A stretch of 26,341 bases of DNA from JAGPIS01 sp964635545 (lineage in GTDB: Bacteria; Bacteroidota; Bacteroidia; Bacteroidales; Marinilabiliaceae). Every line of letters starts with the position of its first letter. The stretch's first letter is position 1. Both the position numbers and the translations under genes were made by a program. Below, one piece after another: positions 1-8,997 of this stretch. The notes below the pieces were generated by a model. It worked only from the letters and a program-made list of their open reading frames with translations, was not told the DNA's origin and did no database searches. Where the stretch lies: NCBI GenBank assembly GCA_964635545.1, contig CAZWOA010000045.1, positions 1-26,341 on the forward strand. The letters run 5' to 3'.

Positions 1-54
1 AGACTGTAAATCTGTTGTCTTTCGACTTCGGAGGTTCGAATCCTCCTCTCCCCA
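1..54 (+). tRNA. tRNA-Tyr (GTA), 5' end outside the window
   Basis: The visible part runs from the anticodon stem to the 3' end. The anticodon loop reads CTGTAAA, giving anticodon GTA. A long variable arm (about 14-29) is as expected for a class II bacterial tRNA-Tyr. The T arm is GGAGG-TTCGAAT-CCTCC at 30-46. The 3' acceptor strand TCTCCCC is at 47-53 and the discriminator A at 54. CCA is not encoded. The 5' acceptor strand and D arm lie upstream of the window. Confidence 0.93.
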
Positions 55-63
55 CATTTTTAC

Positions 64-136
64 GCGGGAGTAGCTCAGTTGATAGAGCATCAGCCTTCCA
101 AGCTGAGGGTCGCGGGTTTGAACCCCGTTTCCCGCT
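64..136 (+). tRNA. tRNA-Gly (TCC)
   Basis: A complete 73-nt cloverleaf can be drawn by hand. The acceptor stem is GCGGGAG/TTCCCGC, the D stem GCTC/GAGC, the anticodon stem TCAGC/GCTGA with loop CTTCCAA (anticodon TCC), and the T arm GCGGG-TTTGAAC-CCCGT. The discriminator is T at 136 and CCA is not encoded. It lies 9 bases after tRNA-Tyr, so the two are almost certainly one transcript. Confidence 0.96.
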
Positions 137-143
137 CTAAGAA

Positions 144-177
144 AAGGATTAGTCTTTATGAGGCTAGTCCTTTTTTT
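144..177 (+). terminator. Intrinsic terminator of the tRNA-Tyr/tRNA-Gly transcript
   Basis: An 11-bp stem AAGGATTAGTC (144-154) pairs with GGCTAGTCCTT (162-172) using two G-T wobbles. The loop is 7 bases and a T7 run follows from 171. It lies 7 bases after the tRNA-Gly 3' end and separates the tRNA unit from the polysaccharide operon. Confidence 0.88.
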
Positions 178-215
178 GTTATATGAAGATTGGGAACAAT
201 TAACAATGTGCAATT

Positions 216-253
216 AACCATTAATCATTAACCAATAACCATTAATCATTAAC
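216..253. repeat. 17-base direct repeat upstream of the polysaccharide operon
   Basis: AACCATTAATCATTAAC occurs exactly at 216-232 and again at 237-253, within an AT-rich stretch of related ATTAAC/ATTAAT words from about 195 to 257. The 249-base gap 137-385 otherwise holds only the tRNA terminator. I found no convincing promoter in it; the nearest approach is TACTTTAA at 309-316, which has no -33 element. Confidence 0.7.
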
Positions 254-385
254 TATTCAAACTATAGCACCAATATTATACAAATCATTCATTAGTAACT
301 AAAAACAATACTTTAACGTAAAAAAAAATAGAATAACGAAACAGAATAATATTTTTACAATCAATAACCCACAAAAGTCAGGATT

Positions 386-1144
386 GTGAGAAATATAAAA
401 ATTTTAATAGCATTGGCAATACTAGTTGCCGGTTGTGTGCCTCAGCGCGATATTTTGTATCTGCAAAGTAACAAAAAAAACCCAACATCAATTTATAACA
501 ATAGAATTGAAGAGACTAACATAAAAGCTTACGATGAGCTATATGTTGAGGTGGGAAGTTTTGATAACGGTAATTTTAACTTTATAAATAACGACGCCGG
601 GCGATCGTCGGGCGGGCGGTCACCAGCCGACTTGGCACTTATGTCATACACGGTAAACAAAGAGGGAGAGATAAATCTACCACTTGTAGGCTTTATTAGT
701 GTAAAAGATATGACTACCCTCGAAGCGTCAATTGTAATTCAGAAGGAGCTGGAGGGGTATCTCACATCGCCCACCGTTAAGGTGTCATACGTCAATAAAA
801 ACATTACAATACTGGGAATGGTGAAAACACCGGGCCGTTATAACTATGTGAACGACCACATCAATATTTTTCAGGCATTGGGTATGGCAGGTGATATTGA
901 CGAATATGGTGATCGTAAATCAGTGACAATAATACGAGAGGAGAACGGTAAAATAGAAAAATTCAATATCGATATAACCAAGGATAAAATTCTTAGCAAT
1001 AACGATTTTTATTTGAAATCGAATGATGTGGTATATGTGGCTCCTTTACGTCGTCGCCATTGGGGTGTGCAGACATTCCCATGGGCATTGACTCTATCAT
1101 CAATAACAACTACTGTGCTGATACTCAATTATATCGAAAAATAA
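386..1144 (+). CDS. Polysaccharide export outer-membrane lipoprotein, Wza-like
   Basis: This is probably the outer-membrane export component for the polysaccharide made by the operon. The N-terminus is a lipoprotein signal peptide with lipobox V14-A15-G16-C17, so it should be acylated at Cys17. A polysaccharide-export domain follows (about residues 45-130), including the stretch EGEINLPLVGFISV. An SLBB-like segment follows it (about 135-215), including ILGMVKTPGRYNYV. The C-terminus has a hydrophobic helix (about 228-249), which in Wza-type proteins forms the outer-membrane pore. At 252 aa it is shorter than E. coli Wza, as is usual in Bacteroidota. The start is GTG at 386; no strong ribosome binding site supports it, but it places the signal peptide correctly. 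The kinase gene begins 11 bases downstream. Family assignment is firm; the substrate is unknown. Confidence 0.92.
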   Translation: MRNIKILIALAILVAGCVPQRDILYLQSNKKNPTSIYNNRIEETNIKAYDELYVEVGSFDNGNFNFINNDAGRSSGGRSPADLALMSYTVNKEGEINLPLVGFISVKDMTTLEASIVIQKELEGYLTSPTVKVSYVNKNITILGMVKTPGRYNYVNDHINIFQALGMAGDIDEYGDRKSVTIIREENGKIEKFNIDITKDKILSNNDFYLKSNDVVYVAPLRRRHWGVQTFPWALTLSSITTTVLILNYIEK

Positions 1145-1155
1145 CCCAACCACTT

Positions 1156-3528
1156 ATGTATCCCGAAAAACGAACAGATAGAGAGGCATATCTTGATGTG
1201 CGAAAAACCATAAGAACAGTGTTTCGCAAATGGCATTGGTATCTTATAGCAATATTGATATTTGTACCGGCTGCCGTGCTATTCAATAAACTTGCTACTC
1301 CACAATATTTGGTGTCATCAAGCATATATATTAAAGAGTCGTCAACATCATCTCGTGACAAGGCACAGGAGTTTATGCAGAATTTCAATCTGTTCAGCCA
1401 GCAACGTGCCTATCAAAATGAGATGCTGGTAATAGGGTCGTCTCCGCTGATAAAAGAGGCTATCGAAAATCTTAACTTGGAAGTTTCGTACTACAAACAA
1501 GATAAGTTATCTTATTATGAGATTTATAACCTTAGTCCTTTTGAAGTGCTATTCGACTCAACCCATGTGCAGCCGTTAAAAACCAATTTTGATATTGTTT
1601 TTTCAGAGGATGGCAGTTTTAAAATCATTGCTGAACAGAAAGATGTATCGGTTTACAACTACGCCTACAATAAAAGGAGCAGAACAGGCAGTGCAATCAG
1701 CATAAATCGCACCGGACTTCCCGGCGAGACCATAGCTGATGACCTATACTCATTTAGAGTTTTTATTACCGATGCCGATGCACTACAGCATATAGCAGGT
1801 AACCGTTACAGGTTTAGGTTTAATGATATAAAACAGTTAACCAAGAATTTTGAAGAGTCGCTCATAATACAACCTGCCAACTCCGATGTGAGTATTGTGG
1901 ATATAAGCATGAAATCGCCATCGGCCGAAAAAGCAGTTGTTTTTATTGATGAACTAACCAGAATATATTTACAGAAAAACCTTGACCGTAAAAACTATCT
2001 GGCTATTAACACCTTGAAGTATATAAACCAGCAACTCAATCAGATACAGGATTCATTGAGTCATGCTGAAAAAAAGCTTGAGGTATTCCGGTCGTCAAAG
2101 CAGATACTCGACATTACCAATAAGAGCACTCATGTGTTTGATCGTCTTCAACAGCTTGAAATAGAGCGAACTACCATGGAGCGTGAGCATAAGTACTATC
2201 AATATCTGGAAGACTACTTCAACAATAATACCGATTTATCTGATTTGGTTGTACCCTCATCCATGGGTATTCCTGATAAGACACTGAATGACCTTATACG
2301 TGATTTGATAATATTGGTAAATCAGCGTAATGAGCTTATTGCCAAGAAACAGCAAAAGAGTCCATACCTGAAAAATCTTGAGATACAGATTGAAAATCTG
2401 CAAAAACCAATTCTCGAAAATATCCGTTTTGCCATATCTACCTATGCCAAAAATCAAGCCGATATTCAAAAAACCATAGATAATCTTAAGAGTGAAGCGA
2501 GTCAACTGCCTAAAACTGAACGTCAACTCATTGGCTTTGAGCGTAAATTTCAGCTTAACGACGGCATTTATACCTATCTTCTTCAGCGACAGGCAGAAGC
2601 ACAAATAGCAAAATCATCTAACTTGCCCGAGCACGAGATTGTGGAGCCGGCACGATTTGTAGAGATAGTTTATCCCAATTCGCGTATCAATTACGCACTG
2701 GCACTATTTGCAGCCTTTATATTTCCCACACTTTTAATATTTGGCATTGAGTATTTCGACGACCGAATTAAAAATGAGGAAGATTTTAAAGATAATTTCA
2801 AAGGAAATATAATAGGCAGCATTACACAAGAGACCTCCGGCGATAAATCTGGCGAGTCTGACTACCACACGCTGCTTGGTGAGTCGTTCCGTACCATACG
2901 CACTAACATAAACTTCCTAAATAAGGGACAAAAAGTGCAAACCATACTCGTTACATCAGCAGTTTCGGGCGAAGGTAAAAGTTTTACATCGATGCATCTG
3001 GCACGCACCTACGCCCACACTGGTCAGCGTACCGTGCTGGTAGGCTTCGACTTGCGTAAGAGCAAGCAGTTTTCCAGAATATCTATAAATGCCAAAAAAA
3101 CACTTGCCGAGTACTATCTTGGACATTGCAGCGAAAGTGAAATAGCCATCGCTATGGATCAGCCCAACCTATCGGTGATAGTACCTGGTGTTATTCCGCC
3201 CAATCCGCTGGAGCTTATTGGAAGTGAAAAAACAGAGATATTATTTAACTGGCTGAAAGATAATTTCGACCATATAATTATCGATACTACTCCGGTTGGT
3301 ATTGTAAGCGATGCATTTATGCTGATGCACTATGCGCAGGTTAATATTTTTGTGGTGAGAGAGCGTTTTAGCCGTAAGCGGGTTATAGAAACTGTGCTCG
3401 ACGACATGAAGAGTAAAGAGATTGAAAATACTGTATTTGTGATTAACGACAGCAGACTTGCCAATCAAAAATATCGTTATAACTATTATCATCCTAAAAA
3501 ACGAAAACGTAATGCCAACCGAAAATAA
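1156..3528 (+). CDS. Wzc-like chain-length determinant / BY-type tyrosine kinase
   Basis: This inner-membrane protein probably controls polysaccharide chain length and drives export together with the Wza-like protein. It is about 790 aa when started at ATG 1156; the frame is open further upstream, but that would overlap the preceding gene. An N-terminal Wzz domain follows the first membrane helix (about 28-45). A long coiled-coil region (about 290-490) leads to a second helix (about 512-532). The cytoplasmic kinase domain has Walker A (SGEGKS, about 604-609), an A' motif reading VLVGFDLRK, and Walker B (HIIIDTTP, about 706-713). The C-terminus is a basic tail with a tyrosine cluster (YRYNYY), the usual autophosphorylation site. 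In the A' motif Gly replaces the first Asp of the usual DxDxR. The fused periplasmic and kinase architecture resembles proteobacterial Wzc. Confidence 0.94.
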   Translation: MYPEKRTDREAYLDVRKTIRTVFRKWHWYLIAILIFVPAAVLFNKLATPQYLVSSSIYIKESSTSSRDKAQEFMQNFNLFSQQRAYQNEMLVIGSSPLIKEAIENLNLEVSYYKQDKLSYYEIYNLSPFEVLFDSTHVQPLKTNFDIVFSEDGSFKIIAEQKDVSVYNYAYNKRSRTGSAISINRTGLPGETIADDLYSFRVFITDADALQHIAGNRYRFRFNDIKQLTKNFEESLIIQPANSDVSIVDISMKSPSAEKAVVFIDELTRIYLQKNLDRKNYLAINTLKYINQQLNQIQDSLSHAEKKLEVFRSSKQILDITNKSTHVFDRLQQLEIERTTMEREHKYYQYLEDYFNNNTDLSDLVVPSSMGIPDKTLNDLIRDLIILVNQRNELIAKKQQKSPYLKNLEIQIENLQKPILENIRFAISTYAKNQADIQKTIDNLKSEASQLPKTERQLIGFERKFQLNDGIYTYLLQRQAEAQIAKSSNLPEHEIVEPARFVEIVYPNSRINYALALFAAFIFPTLLIFGIEYFDDRIKNEEDFKDNFKGNIIGSITQETSGDKSGESDYHTLLGESFRTIRTNINFLNKGQKVQTILVTSAVSGEGKSFTSMHLARTYAHTGQRTVLVGFDLRKSKQFSRISINAKKTLAEYYLGHCSESEIAIAMDQPNLSVIVPGVIPPNPLELIGSEKTEILFNWLKDNFDHIIIDTTPVGIVSDAFMLMHYAQVNIFVVRERFSRKRVIETVLDDMKSKEIENTVFVINDSRLANQKYRYNYYHPKKRKRNANRK

Positions 3529-4663
3529 TAGTATCTGCTTTGTGATACCTAAGTTCGTAACCTTTAGTACCGGCGGTGCCGAACTTCAGGTTCACTTACT
3601 ATCGCAGCAGTTTCTTAAAAATGGTTGGTGTGTAGAGATTATATGTCGAGGTAAAGGACTAGAGCATATTATTGAGAAGAGTCCTTATAACGATAAACGC
3701 ATCAAATATCAATACTATAAGCGTACTTCATTTTTTAGTGCCGATTTTTTTAAAGTGTTCCGGCTGCTCACCAAAACCAAGTCGCGCTGGATATATAATC
3801 GCACCGATGATGCGGCAACTGCTGCTGTGGCTCTATTTGCCAGGCTTACAGGGCGCAAATCGGTATATGCGTTGGCAAGTGATGATGATGCCACCCTGTT
3901 GAAGTACAGCAATCAGTATAAAAAAATTGAGTATAGCAGTAAATTGAAGCAACTGCTGAGGCTTACCGATATTTCGATTCTCGATAAACTGACTCAATGG
4001 GGAAAAAGAAATACATCATTGATATTTTGCCAAACAGCCACCCAACAGCAGCTTTTTGAATATAACTTCAAACGTAAATCGGAGTTGGTTAGCAATTCGG
4101 CAGTCAATACCATTCCTGAACGGGTAGAAAAAGAGAATATCATACTGTGGGTTGGCAATTTCAGAGGTGTTAAGCAGCCACAACTGTTTGTTAAACTGGC
4201 CAAAGACTTGAAAGCATATAGCAATTGGCAGTTTATAATGATTGGTGAAGCCGATGAAGCATCATTGCCAATGCTCAATGAAATGAATAGCCAGAGCAAC
4301 TTTAAATACATGGGCAGCTTAAGCTATGATATTACAGCACAATGGTTTGCAAAGGCCAAAATATATCTTAACACCAGCAGCGTAGAGGGTTTTCCCAACA
4401 CGTTTATACAGGCCTGGCTTAACCATTGCCACATTGTGAGCCTCAATGCCAATCCTGATAATCTCCTCGACAATCCTGTGATGGGAAAGGTGTTCAATGG
4501 CAATTATAACGAACTGAAAGAGTACGTGTTGCAATTCATCAACAACACCGTTCATATCAACGGGTCGGCACAGATGGCCTATATTTATGCCTTTAATCAA
4601 TTCAATATTGATATAAATACCAACAAAATAATAAAAATACTCAGCAAAGAATCTGCATCATGA
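3512..4663 (+). CDS. Glycosyltransferase, GT4-like
   Basis: It probably adds one sugar to the lipid-linked repeat unit on the cytoplasmic face of the membrane. The N-terminal Rossmann domain has the GT4-type opening (STGGAELQVHLLSQQ), and the C-terminal domain has WVGNFRGVKQPQLF at its junction. The family EX7E motif appears as E292-GFPNTFI-Q300, so the second acidic residue is Gln. I chose ATG 3512 (MPTENNSI, 383 aa), which overlaps the kinase gene by 17 bases. The frame is open back to 3458, but that start would add a tail with no family likeness. It overlaps the next gene by ATGA. Donor and acceptor sugars cannot be read from the sequence. Confidence 0.87.
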   Translation: MPTENNSICFVIPKFVTFSTGGAELQVHLLSQQFLKNGWCVEIICRGKGLEHIIEKSPYNDKRIKYQYYKRTSFFSADFFKVFRLLTKTKSRWIYNRTDDAATAAVALFARLTGRKSVYALASDDDATLLKYSNQYKKIEYSSKLKQLLRLTDISILDKLTQWGKRNTSLIFCQTATQQQLFEYNFKRKSELVSNSAVNTIPERVEKENIILWVGNFRGVKQPQLFVKLAKDLKAYSNWQFIMIGEADEASLPMLNEMNSQSNFKYMGSLSYDITAQWFAKAKIYLNTSSVEGFPNTFIQAWLNHCHIVSLNANPDNLLDNPVMGKVFNGNYNELKEYVLQFINNTVHINGSAQMAYIYAFNQFNIDINTNKIIKILSKESAS

Positions 4664-5919
4664 AAATATTAACAGTAAGTCTTCATAACGATATTTACGG
4701 TGCCGGCAGGGCTGCATATCGTCTTCACACCGGCTTGCTCAATAGCGGGCAGTGCTCGCCGGCCATGCTTTGCGGTATCAGGCAGCAGCCCGATGCAACC
4801 GTTACTGAGTTGCTGAAGGGAAACATGAAAAAACTGCTGTTTCAAGTGGGTATAAAAATTGGGCAACTACCCTTAAAGAGATATAAAACTGATGATAAAT
4901 ATTTCTTTTCGGTCAATGCCAATGGCCATAATGTATATAAAAAGATAAACGAAATCAATCCGGATATCGTTCATATACACTGGATTAACCATGGCTTCAT
5001 GTCGCTAAACGAGTTCACAAAACTCAACATGCCCATAGTGGTTAGCTGCCATGATATGTGGTACTTTACCGGCGGTTGCCACTACGATGAGGAGTGTGGC
5101 CGATTCAGAAAGGGATGTGGAGAATGTCCTGCATTGGGCTCTCACAGCCAATCCGACCTGTCAACCAAAGGATATAAAACCCGTAAAACCATATATGAAA
5201 AACTTGGCAAAAACCTAACTGTAGTTGGCTTAAGCCGCTGGATGGAGGAGTCGGCCAACGAGAGTAACCTGCTTGATAATAACAGGGTGGTACAAATTCA
5301 TAACGGCATAAACACCAATCTATTTAAGCCGATGGATAAAGCATTGGCACGCGACTTGCTTGGCCTGCCACAGGATAAACAGCTGCTGCTTTTTGGTGCT
5401 GTTGATGCCACTTCCGATTTCCGTAAAGGGTATCATCACTTAAAAGAAGCACTTATAAAATTGGGAAACAGTGCCGAGTTAATTGTTTTTGGCGATGAGC
5501 GCAACACATCCAAACGTGTTGATGGTGAGAGATTTAAAGAGCATCACATTGGAAATATAAAGGATGAATATACCCTCAACCTGCTATATAATGCTGCCGA
5601 TATAACCATTGTGCCGTCGCGCCAGGAGAACCTGCCCAACGTGATTATGGAGTCGATGGCTTGTGGCACTCCCGTTGTGGCCTTTAATGTGGGTGGGAAT
5701 TGCGATATGATAGACCACAATATCAACGGCTATCTGGCACAACCTTTTATTGCCGACGACATGGCAAACGGAATTAAAAAGATGCTGAATAATAATAACT
5801 TACTACTGGAAATGGGTGTTAATGCACGTCAAAAGGTAGAAGCAAAATTCGACATCAAAAATGTGGCGCAGCAATATTTAAATCTTTACCGGTCAATTTT
5901 AGATAATAAAGAGTGGTGA
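4660..5919 (+). CDS. Glycosyltransferase, GT4 family
   Basis: A second cytoplasmic GT4 enzyme, 419 aa. The N-terminus (MKILTVSLHNDIYGAGRAA) and the HIHWINHGF segment are typical of GT4 enzymes in colanic-acid-like and O-antigen loci. A cysteine-rich stretch (GGCHYDEECGRFRKGCGECP, about residues 144-163) is a feature of one GT4 subgroup and might bind metal. The C-terminal domain keeps an intact EX7E motif, E323 to E331, followed by ACGTPVVAFNVGG, which binds the nucleotide-sugar donor. It starts inside the stop of the previous gene (ATGA), a sign of translational coupling. The specific sugar is unknown. Confidence 0.91.
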   Translation: MKILTVSLHNDIYGAGRAAYRLHTGLLNSGQCSPAMLCGIRQQPDATVTELLKGNMKKLLFQVGIKIGQLPLKRYKTDDKYFFSVNANGHNVYKKINEINPDIVHIHWINHGFMSLNEFTKLNMPIVVSCHDMWYFTGGCHYDEECGRFRKGCGECPALGSHSQSDLSTKGYKTRKTIYEKLGKNLTVVGLSRWMEESANESNLLDNNRVVQIHNGINTNLFKPMDKALARDLLGLPQDKQLLLFGAVDATSDFRKGYHHLKEALIKLGNSAELIVFGDERNTSKRVDGERFKEHHIGNIKDEYTLNLLYNAADITIVPSRQENLPNVIMESMACGTPVVAFNVGGNCDMIDHNINGYLAQPFIADDMANGIKKMLNNNNLLLEMGVNARQKVEAKFDIKNVAQQYLNLYRSILDNKEW

Positions 5920-7130
5920 ACATCAACAAAATAACCGATTACGCCCTTGTCTATCTTATGGTAGCCTTCTCGGGAATTCCGTTCTTCTATTACGGAGGCA
6001 TATTTTTTATGTTTGTAATGTTGTTATTCCCCTTGGCTGTAGTAATAATACGTCGCCGCAAGCCTCACCGTTTCATAGTTGGCTATTTTATTGTGGTGGC
6101 GCTTCTGCTGTTTTTTCAAACCATAAAATTCTACCACTTGGCCGTTAGCACCTATGCAGGTTTCATGATTAGGCTACTCTTTGCATATCTGGTGCTCCTG
6201 GCTGTTGGCAAAAAATCGATAAAATACTATATCGACATACTCGCCTTTTCGGTTGTTACAAGTCTGTTTTTCAATATTATATCCTATGTGCCGGCAGTTA
6301 ACAACTTCCTCACCCACTCTATAGCACCGCTATTCGACCACCCATTGCTGATGTACGATAAATACACCATTTGGCCTCAATTCATACTTTATACAATCAA
6401 CTGGAGGGGAGAATCGATAGGCAGCACACTGATGCGTAACTCAGGCCCTTTCTGGGAACCGGGTGCATTTGCAGGCTTTCTGCTCCTCGCAATTTTGATG
6501 AATACCATCATTAAAAAACGGCTTATTGGCGATAAAATCAACCACATATTATTCTTAGGGCTGTTTAGCACCTTCTCCACCACCGGTTTAATAGCCGGAT
6601 TTATGCTGATAGCATTATATTACCTGCTATGGGGCAGCGGATGGAGTAAACTTATTATTGTTCCCATTATGGTTATGGGTGGAATAACAGCCTACATATC
6701 CTTCGATTTTTTGGGCACTAAGATTGACCGTGCCATGGATGTGGCGAATATAGGCTACAACACAAGGTTTAAGAGTGCAATGCTTGATATTGAGGACTTT
6801 GCAAAAAACCCGGTGCTGGGTATGGGAATGACAAAAGAGACACGATTCGAAGGTAAAACCCAGCGAAGAGTAATTCACCGAAACAATGGAGTTACTAACC
6901 TGCTTGCTACCTACGGAATTGTAATTTTCATCGCCTATTTTTATCTTATCTGGTTGTCATTCAGGAAGATGTGTGTCAAATATGATTTCCACAAAGAGTT
7001 TGCATGGATTGCACTTCTCATAGTTTTAGCAGCCGGGTTTTCCGAGATTTTCTTCAATAAAATATTTTTCTATTCACTCACAATGATGCACTTACTATAT
7101 CTGCCATCGCTAAAAGAAGAGGAAAAATGA
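5913..7130 (+). CDS. Polysaccharide polymerase, Wzy / O-antigen polymerase-like membrane protein
   Basis: A 405-aa polytopic membrane protein with about ten to twelve hydrophobic segments. It is the best candidate for the Wzy polymerase, which joins flipped repeat units on the periplasmic side. The segment RNSGPFWEPGAFAGFLLLA (about 172-190) resembles the conserved Arg/Glu region of O-antigen polymerases and ligases. A hydrophilic loop near 270-310, with GYNTRFKSAMLDIEDF and a basic patch, fits the large periplasmic loop of the family. Two start codons are possible, GTG 5913 and GTG 5916; the second gives the common 4-base GTGA overlap with the upstream gene. Membrane topology and gene context carry the call, because this family is poorly conserved in sequence. 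Confidence 0.85.
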   Translation: MVNINKITDYALVYLMVAFSGIPFFYYGGIFFMFVMLLFPLAVVIIRRRKPHRFIVGYFIVVALLLFFQTIKFYHLAVSTYAGFMIRLLFAYLVLLAVGKKSIKYYIDILAFSVVTSLFFNIISYVPAVNNFLTHSIAPLFDHPLLMYDKYTIWPQFILYTINWRGESIGSTLMRNSGPFWEPGAFAGFLLLAILMNTIIKKRLIGDKINHILFLGLFSTFSTTGLIAGFMLIALYYLLWGSGWSKLIIVPIMVMGGITAYISFDFLGTKIDRAMDVANIGYNTRFKSAMLDIEDFAKNPVLGMGMTKETRFEGKTQRRVIHRNNGVTNLLATYGIVIFIAYFYLIWLSFRKMCVKYDFHKEFAWIALLIVLAAGFSEIFFNKIFFYSLTMMHLLYLPSLKEEEK

Positions 7131-7990
7131 AATTATTTATAGTTATACCGGTATTCAACAGGATAAGCCACACCAGAAAATGCCTGGAAGCCTTTGAGAA
7201 ACAGAATTTCAAAGACTTCACAATTATTTTGGTTGATGATGGGTCAACTGATGGCACCGGTGAAACTGTTGCCACCCGCTTCCCTTGGGTGCATCGCATT
7301 GAGGGCAATGGCAACTGGTGGTGGACCCGCTCGGTTAACGAAGGAATTAAAACAGCCCTCGACATGGGTGCTACGCATATACTTCTGATTAACAATGATG
7401 TATGGATAGCCCCCAATTATATAGAAAGCCTTTTAGAAGTTGCCACAAAAAATCCATTTGCTCTAATCGGCTCGCTCAATATAACCATGAATACGCCACA
7501 CCGCATATTCTCAGCAGGAGTGAAGAAATTTAATCCTATAACTTTTAAAGAAACCAAGTATTATCAGCCATTTTCGGAGTACAAGCCATCGCACGGAAAA
7601 ATTGTGCCAAGTAGCGCTCTCAATGGCAGAGGCACTCTTGTTCCCGTAGCTGTTTTTGATAAAATTGGCTTATTCGACCAAAAATATATGCCTCAATATG
7701 GGGCCGATTTCGACTTCTCGATGCGTGCCGCAAAAGCTGGCTATCCATCACTAATGAGTTATGATGCAATAGTTTACGGTGATACAGAAGAGACAGGAGC
7801 CGGCAAACCTTTTATGAAGCAGAGCCTGGGCAAGTTTCTTAAATCATACCTCAATCCCTATTCACAAACCAGCTACCGCATGTGGGCAACATTTGTTTGG
7901 CGTCACGGCAATAAAATATTATTCCCATTCACATTTGGTCTGGTATTGACAAAAATGCTGGTTTCATACTTAAAAAACAACATTAAATAA
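7127..7990 (+). CDS. Glycosyltransferase, GT2 family
   Basis: A 287-aa GT-A fold enzyme starting at an ATGA overlap with the polymerase gene. The N-terminal motifs are IVIPVFNR (about 5-12) and LVDDGSTDGT (D37 and D38 for the nucleotide). The metal site reads N89-N90-D91 in place of DXD, preceded by NGNWWWTRSVNEG, an arrangement common in rhamnosyltransferase-like GT2 proteins. The acceptor region includes LNGRGTLVPVAVFDKIGLFD and YGADFDFSMRA, supplying the ED-type catalytic acid. It is likely soluble or membrane-associated and acts on the lipid-linked intermediate. Sugar specificity is not inferable. Confidence 0.91.
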   Translation: MKLFIVIPVFNRISHTRKCLEAFEKQNFKDFTIILVDDGSTDGTGETVATRFPWVHRIEGNGNWWWTRSVNEGIKTALDMGATHILLINNDVWIAPNYIESLLEVATKNPFALIGSLNITMNTPHRIFSAGVKKFNPITFKETKYYQPFSEYKPSHGKIVPSSALNGRGTLVPVAVFDKIGLFDQKYMPQYGADFDFSMRAAKAGYPSLMSYDAIVYGDTEETGAGKPFMKQSLGKFLKSYLNPYSQTSYRMWATFVWRHGNKILFPFTFGLVLTKMLVSYLKNNIK

Positions 7991-7996
7991 CTACAA

Positions 7997-8992
7997 ATGA
8001 GCACCATACCCCAAATATCGTTTATTCTGATAGGCCGTAATGAAGGCGCGAAAATAGCGGCCTCATGCAGGTCGGTACATAATGCTTGCCACACAGAGGG
8101 GATTAATGATTATGAGGTTATTTTTGTTGATAGCAACTCAACCGACAACAGTATTGATGTGGCATCGAAGGCCGAATTTGATACTGTGCTGAAAATAGAA
8201 AATGCCGCCGGAGCAGCTATAGCACGTAACGTGGGTGCCCAAACTGCAAAAGCAGATATACTGTTTTTTCTGGATGGCGACATGGAACTCATACCGGGCT
8301 TTATAACCAAAATACTGAAAAGCGATGGCCACCTGATACATCCGTTTGTATCGGCATCGTGGGAGAACTATTACTACACCCCCGAAGGTGAGTTTCTTTA
8401 CAACCAGCTTTATGGTAAAACTGCGGTTAAAGAGCCTACATATCAAACAATTACAGGAGGTTTCTTCGTAATGGAACGATGGCTTTGGAGCAAACTCAAC
8501 GGCATGGACAATAGGTTTTTAACCGGTCAGGATCTCGACCTGGGACTTAGAAGTAGCAAGTTGGGTTACAAGCTATTACGGCTACCCGACGTTGCAGTGA
8601 AACACCACACCGTAAGTTATCGCGATGAAAAGCGAAAATGGCGCAGTCTATTGGCTTTCAGAGATATGTATGCACGGGCAATTCTATACCGTAACCATTT
8701 TTGGCGCAATAAATATGTGTATAAACGCATGATTACCAGCGACCCAACATGGCTTTTCCTTTGCTTTACAATATTACTGAGTATAATATGCCTCAGTGCA
8801 TGGCCATTGGCCCTATATCCGCCTGTGGCATTGGCAGCAACAGCCTGGCATCGCAAAAAAGATAGCATAAAGATATTTTTATCCGAAGTGGCATTTATTT
8901 TCACGCGGGATATATTCAATCTAACGGCATTCCTGTTTTTCTATCCGAAGCAGCCGCAATTTTCGGTTAAAACAATAAAACAAAAAGGTTGA
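7997..8992 (+). CDS. Glycosyltransferase, GT2 family, with C-terminal membrane segment
   Basis: A 331-aa GT2 enzyme. It has the opening ISFILIGRNEGAKIA (7-21), the nucleotide motif VDSNSTDNS (44-52), the conserved GAAIARNVGAQ (72-82) and a canonical metal motif D93-G94-D95. The later motif GQDLDLGLRSSKLGY corresponds to the catalytic acidic region of GT2. Two hydrophobic segments around 250-290 suggest a C-terminal membrane anchor. It starts 6 bases after the previous stop and belongs to the same operon. This layout is common in exopolysaccharide loci; the donor sugar is unknown. Confidence 0.91.
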   Translation: MSTIPQISFILIGRNEGAKIAASCRSVHNACHTEGINDYEVIFVDSNSTDNSIDVASKAEFDTVLKIENAAGAAIARNVGAQTAKADILFFLDGDMELIPGFITKILKSDGHLIHPFVSASWENYYYTPEGEFLYNQLYGKTAVKEPTYQTITGGFFVMERWLWSKLNGMDNRFLTGQDLDLGLRSSKLGYKLLRLPDVAVKHHTVSYRDEKRKWRSLLAFRDMYARAILYRNHFWRNKYVYKRMITSDPTWLFLCFTILLSIICLSAWPLALYPPVALAATAWHRKKDSIKIFLSEVAFIFTRDIFNLTAFLFFYPKQPQFSVKTIKQKG

Positions 8993-8997
8993 CTATA

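Noticed and set aside
181..385. Invertible promoter of the kind that switches Bacteroides capsule loci
   Set aside because: The repeats here are direct, not inverted, and no TTG/TAnnTTTG promoter lies between them; TACTTTAA at 309-316 lacks a -33 partner.
2257..2604. 115-codon minus-strand frame inside the Wzc-like gene
   Set aside because: Antisense to the coiled-coil region of a confident gene, with no recognisable domain.
3458..3511. Upstream ATG start for the first GT4-like gene
   Set aside because: It would overlap the kinase gene by 71 bases and add 18 residues unlike the family; ATG 3512 fits better.
8989..8997. TTG start for the deacetylase gene
   Set aside because: ATG 8998 three codons later gives a cleaner start without overlapping the upstream stop.
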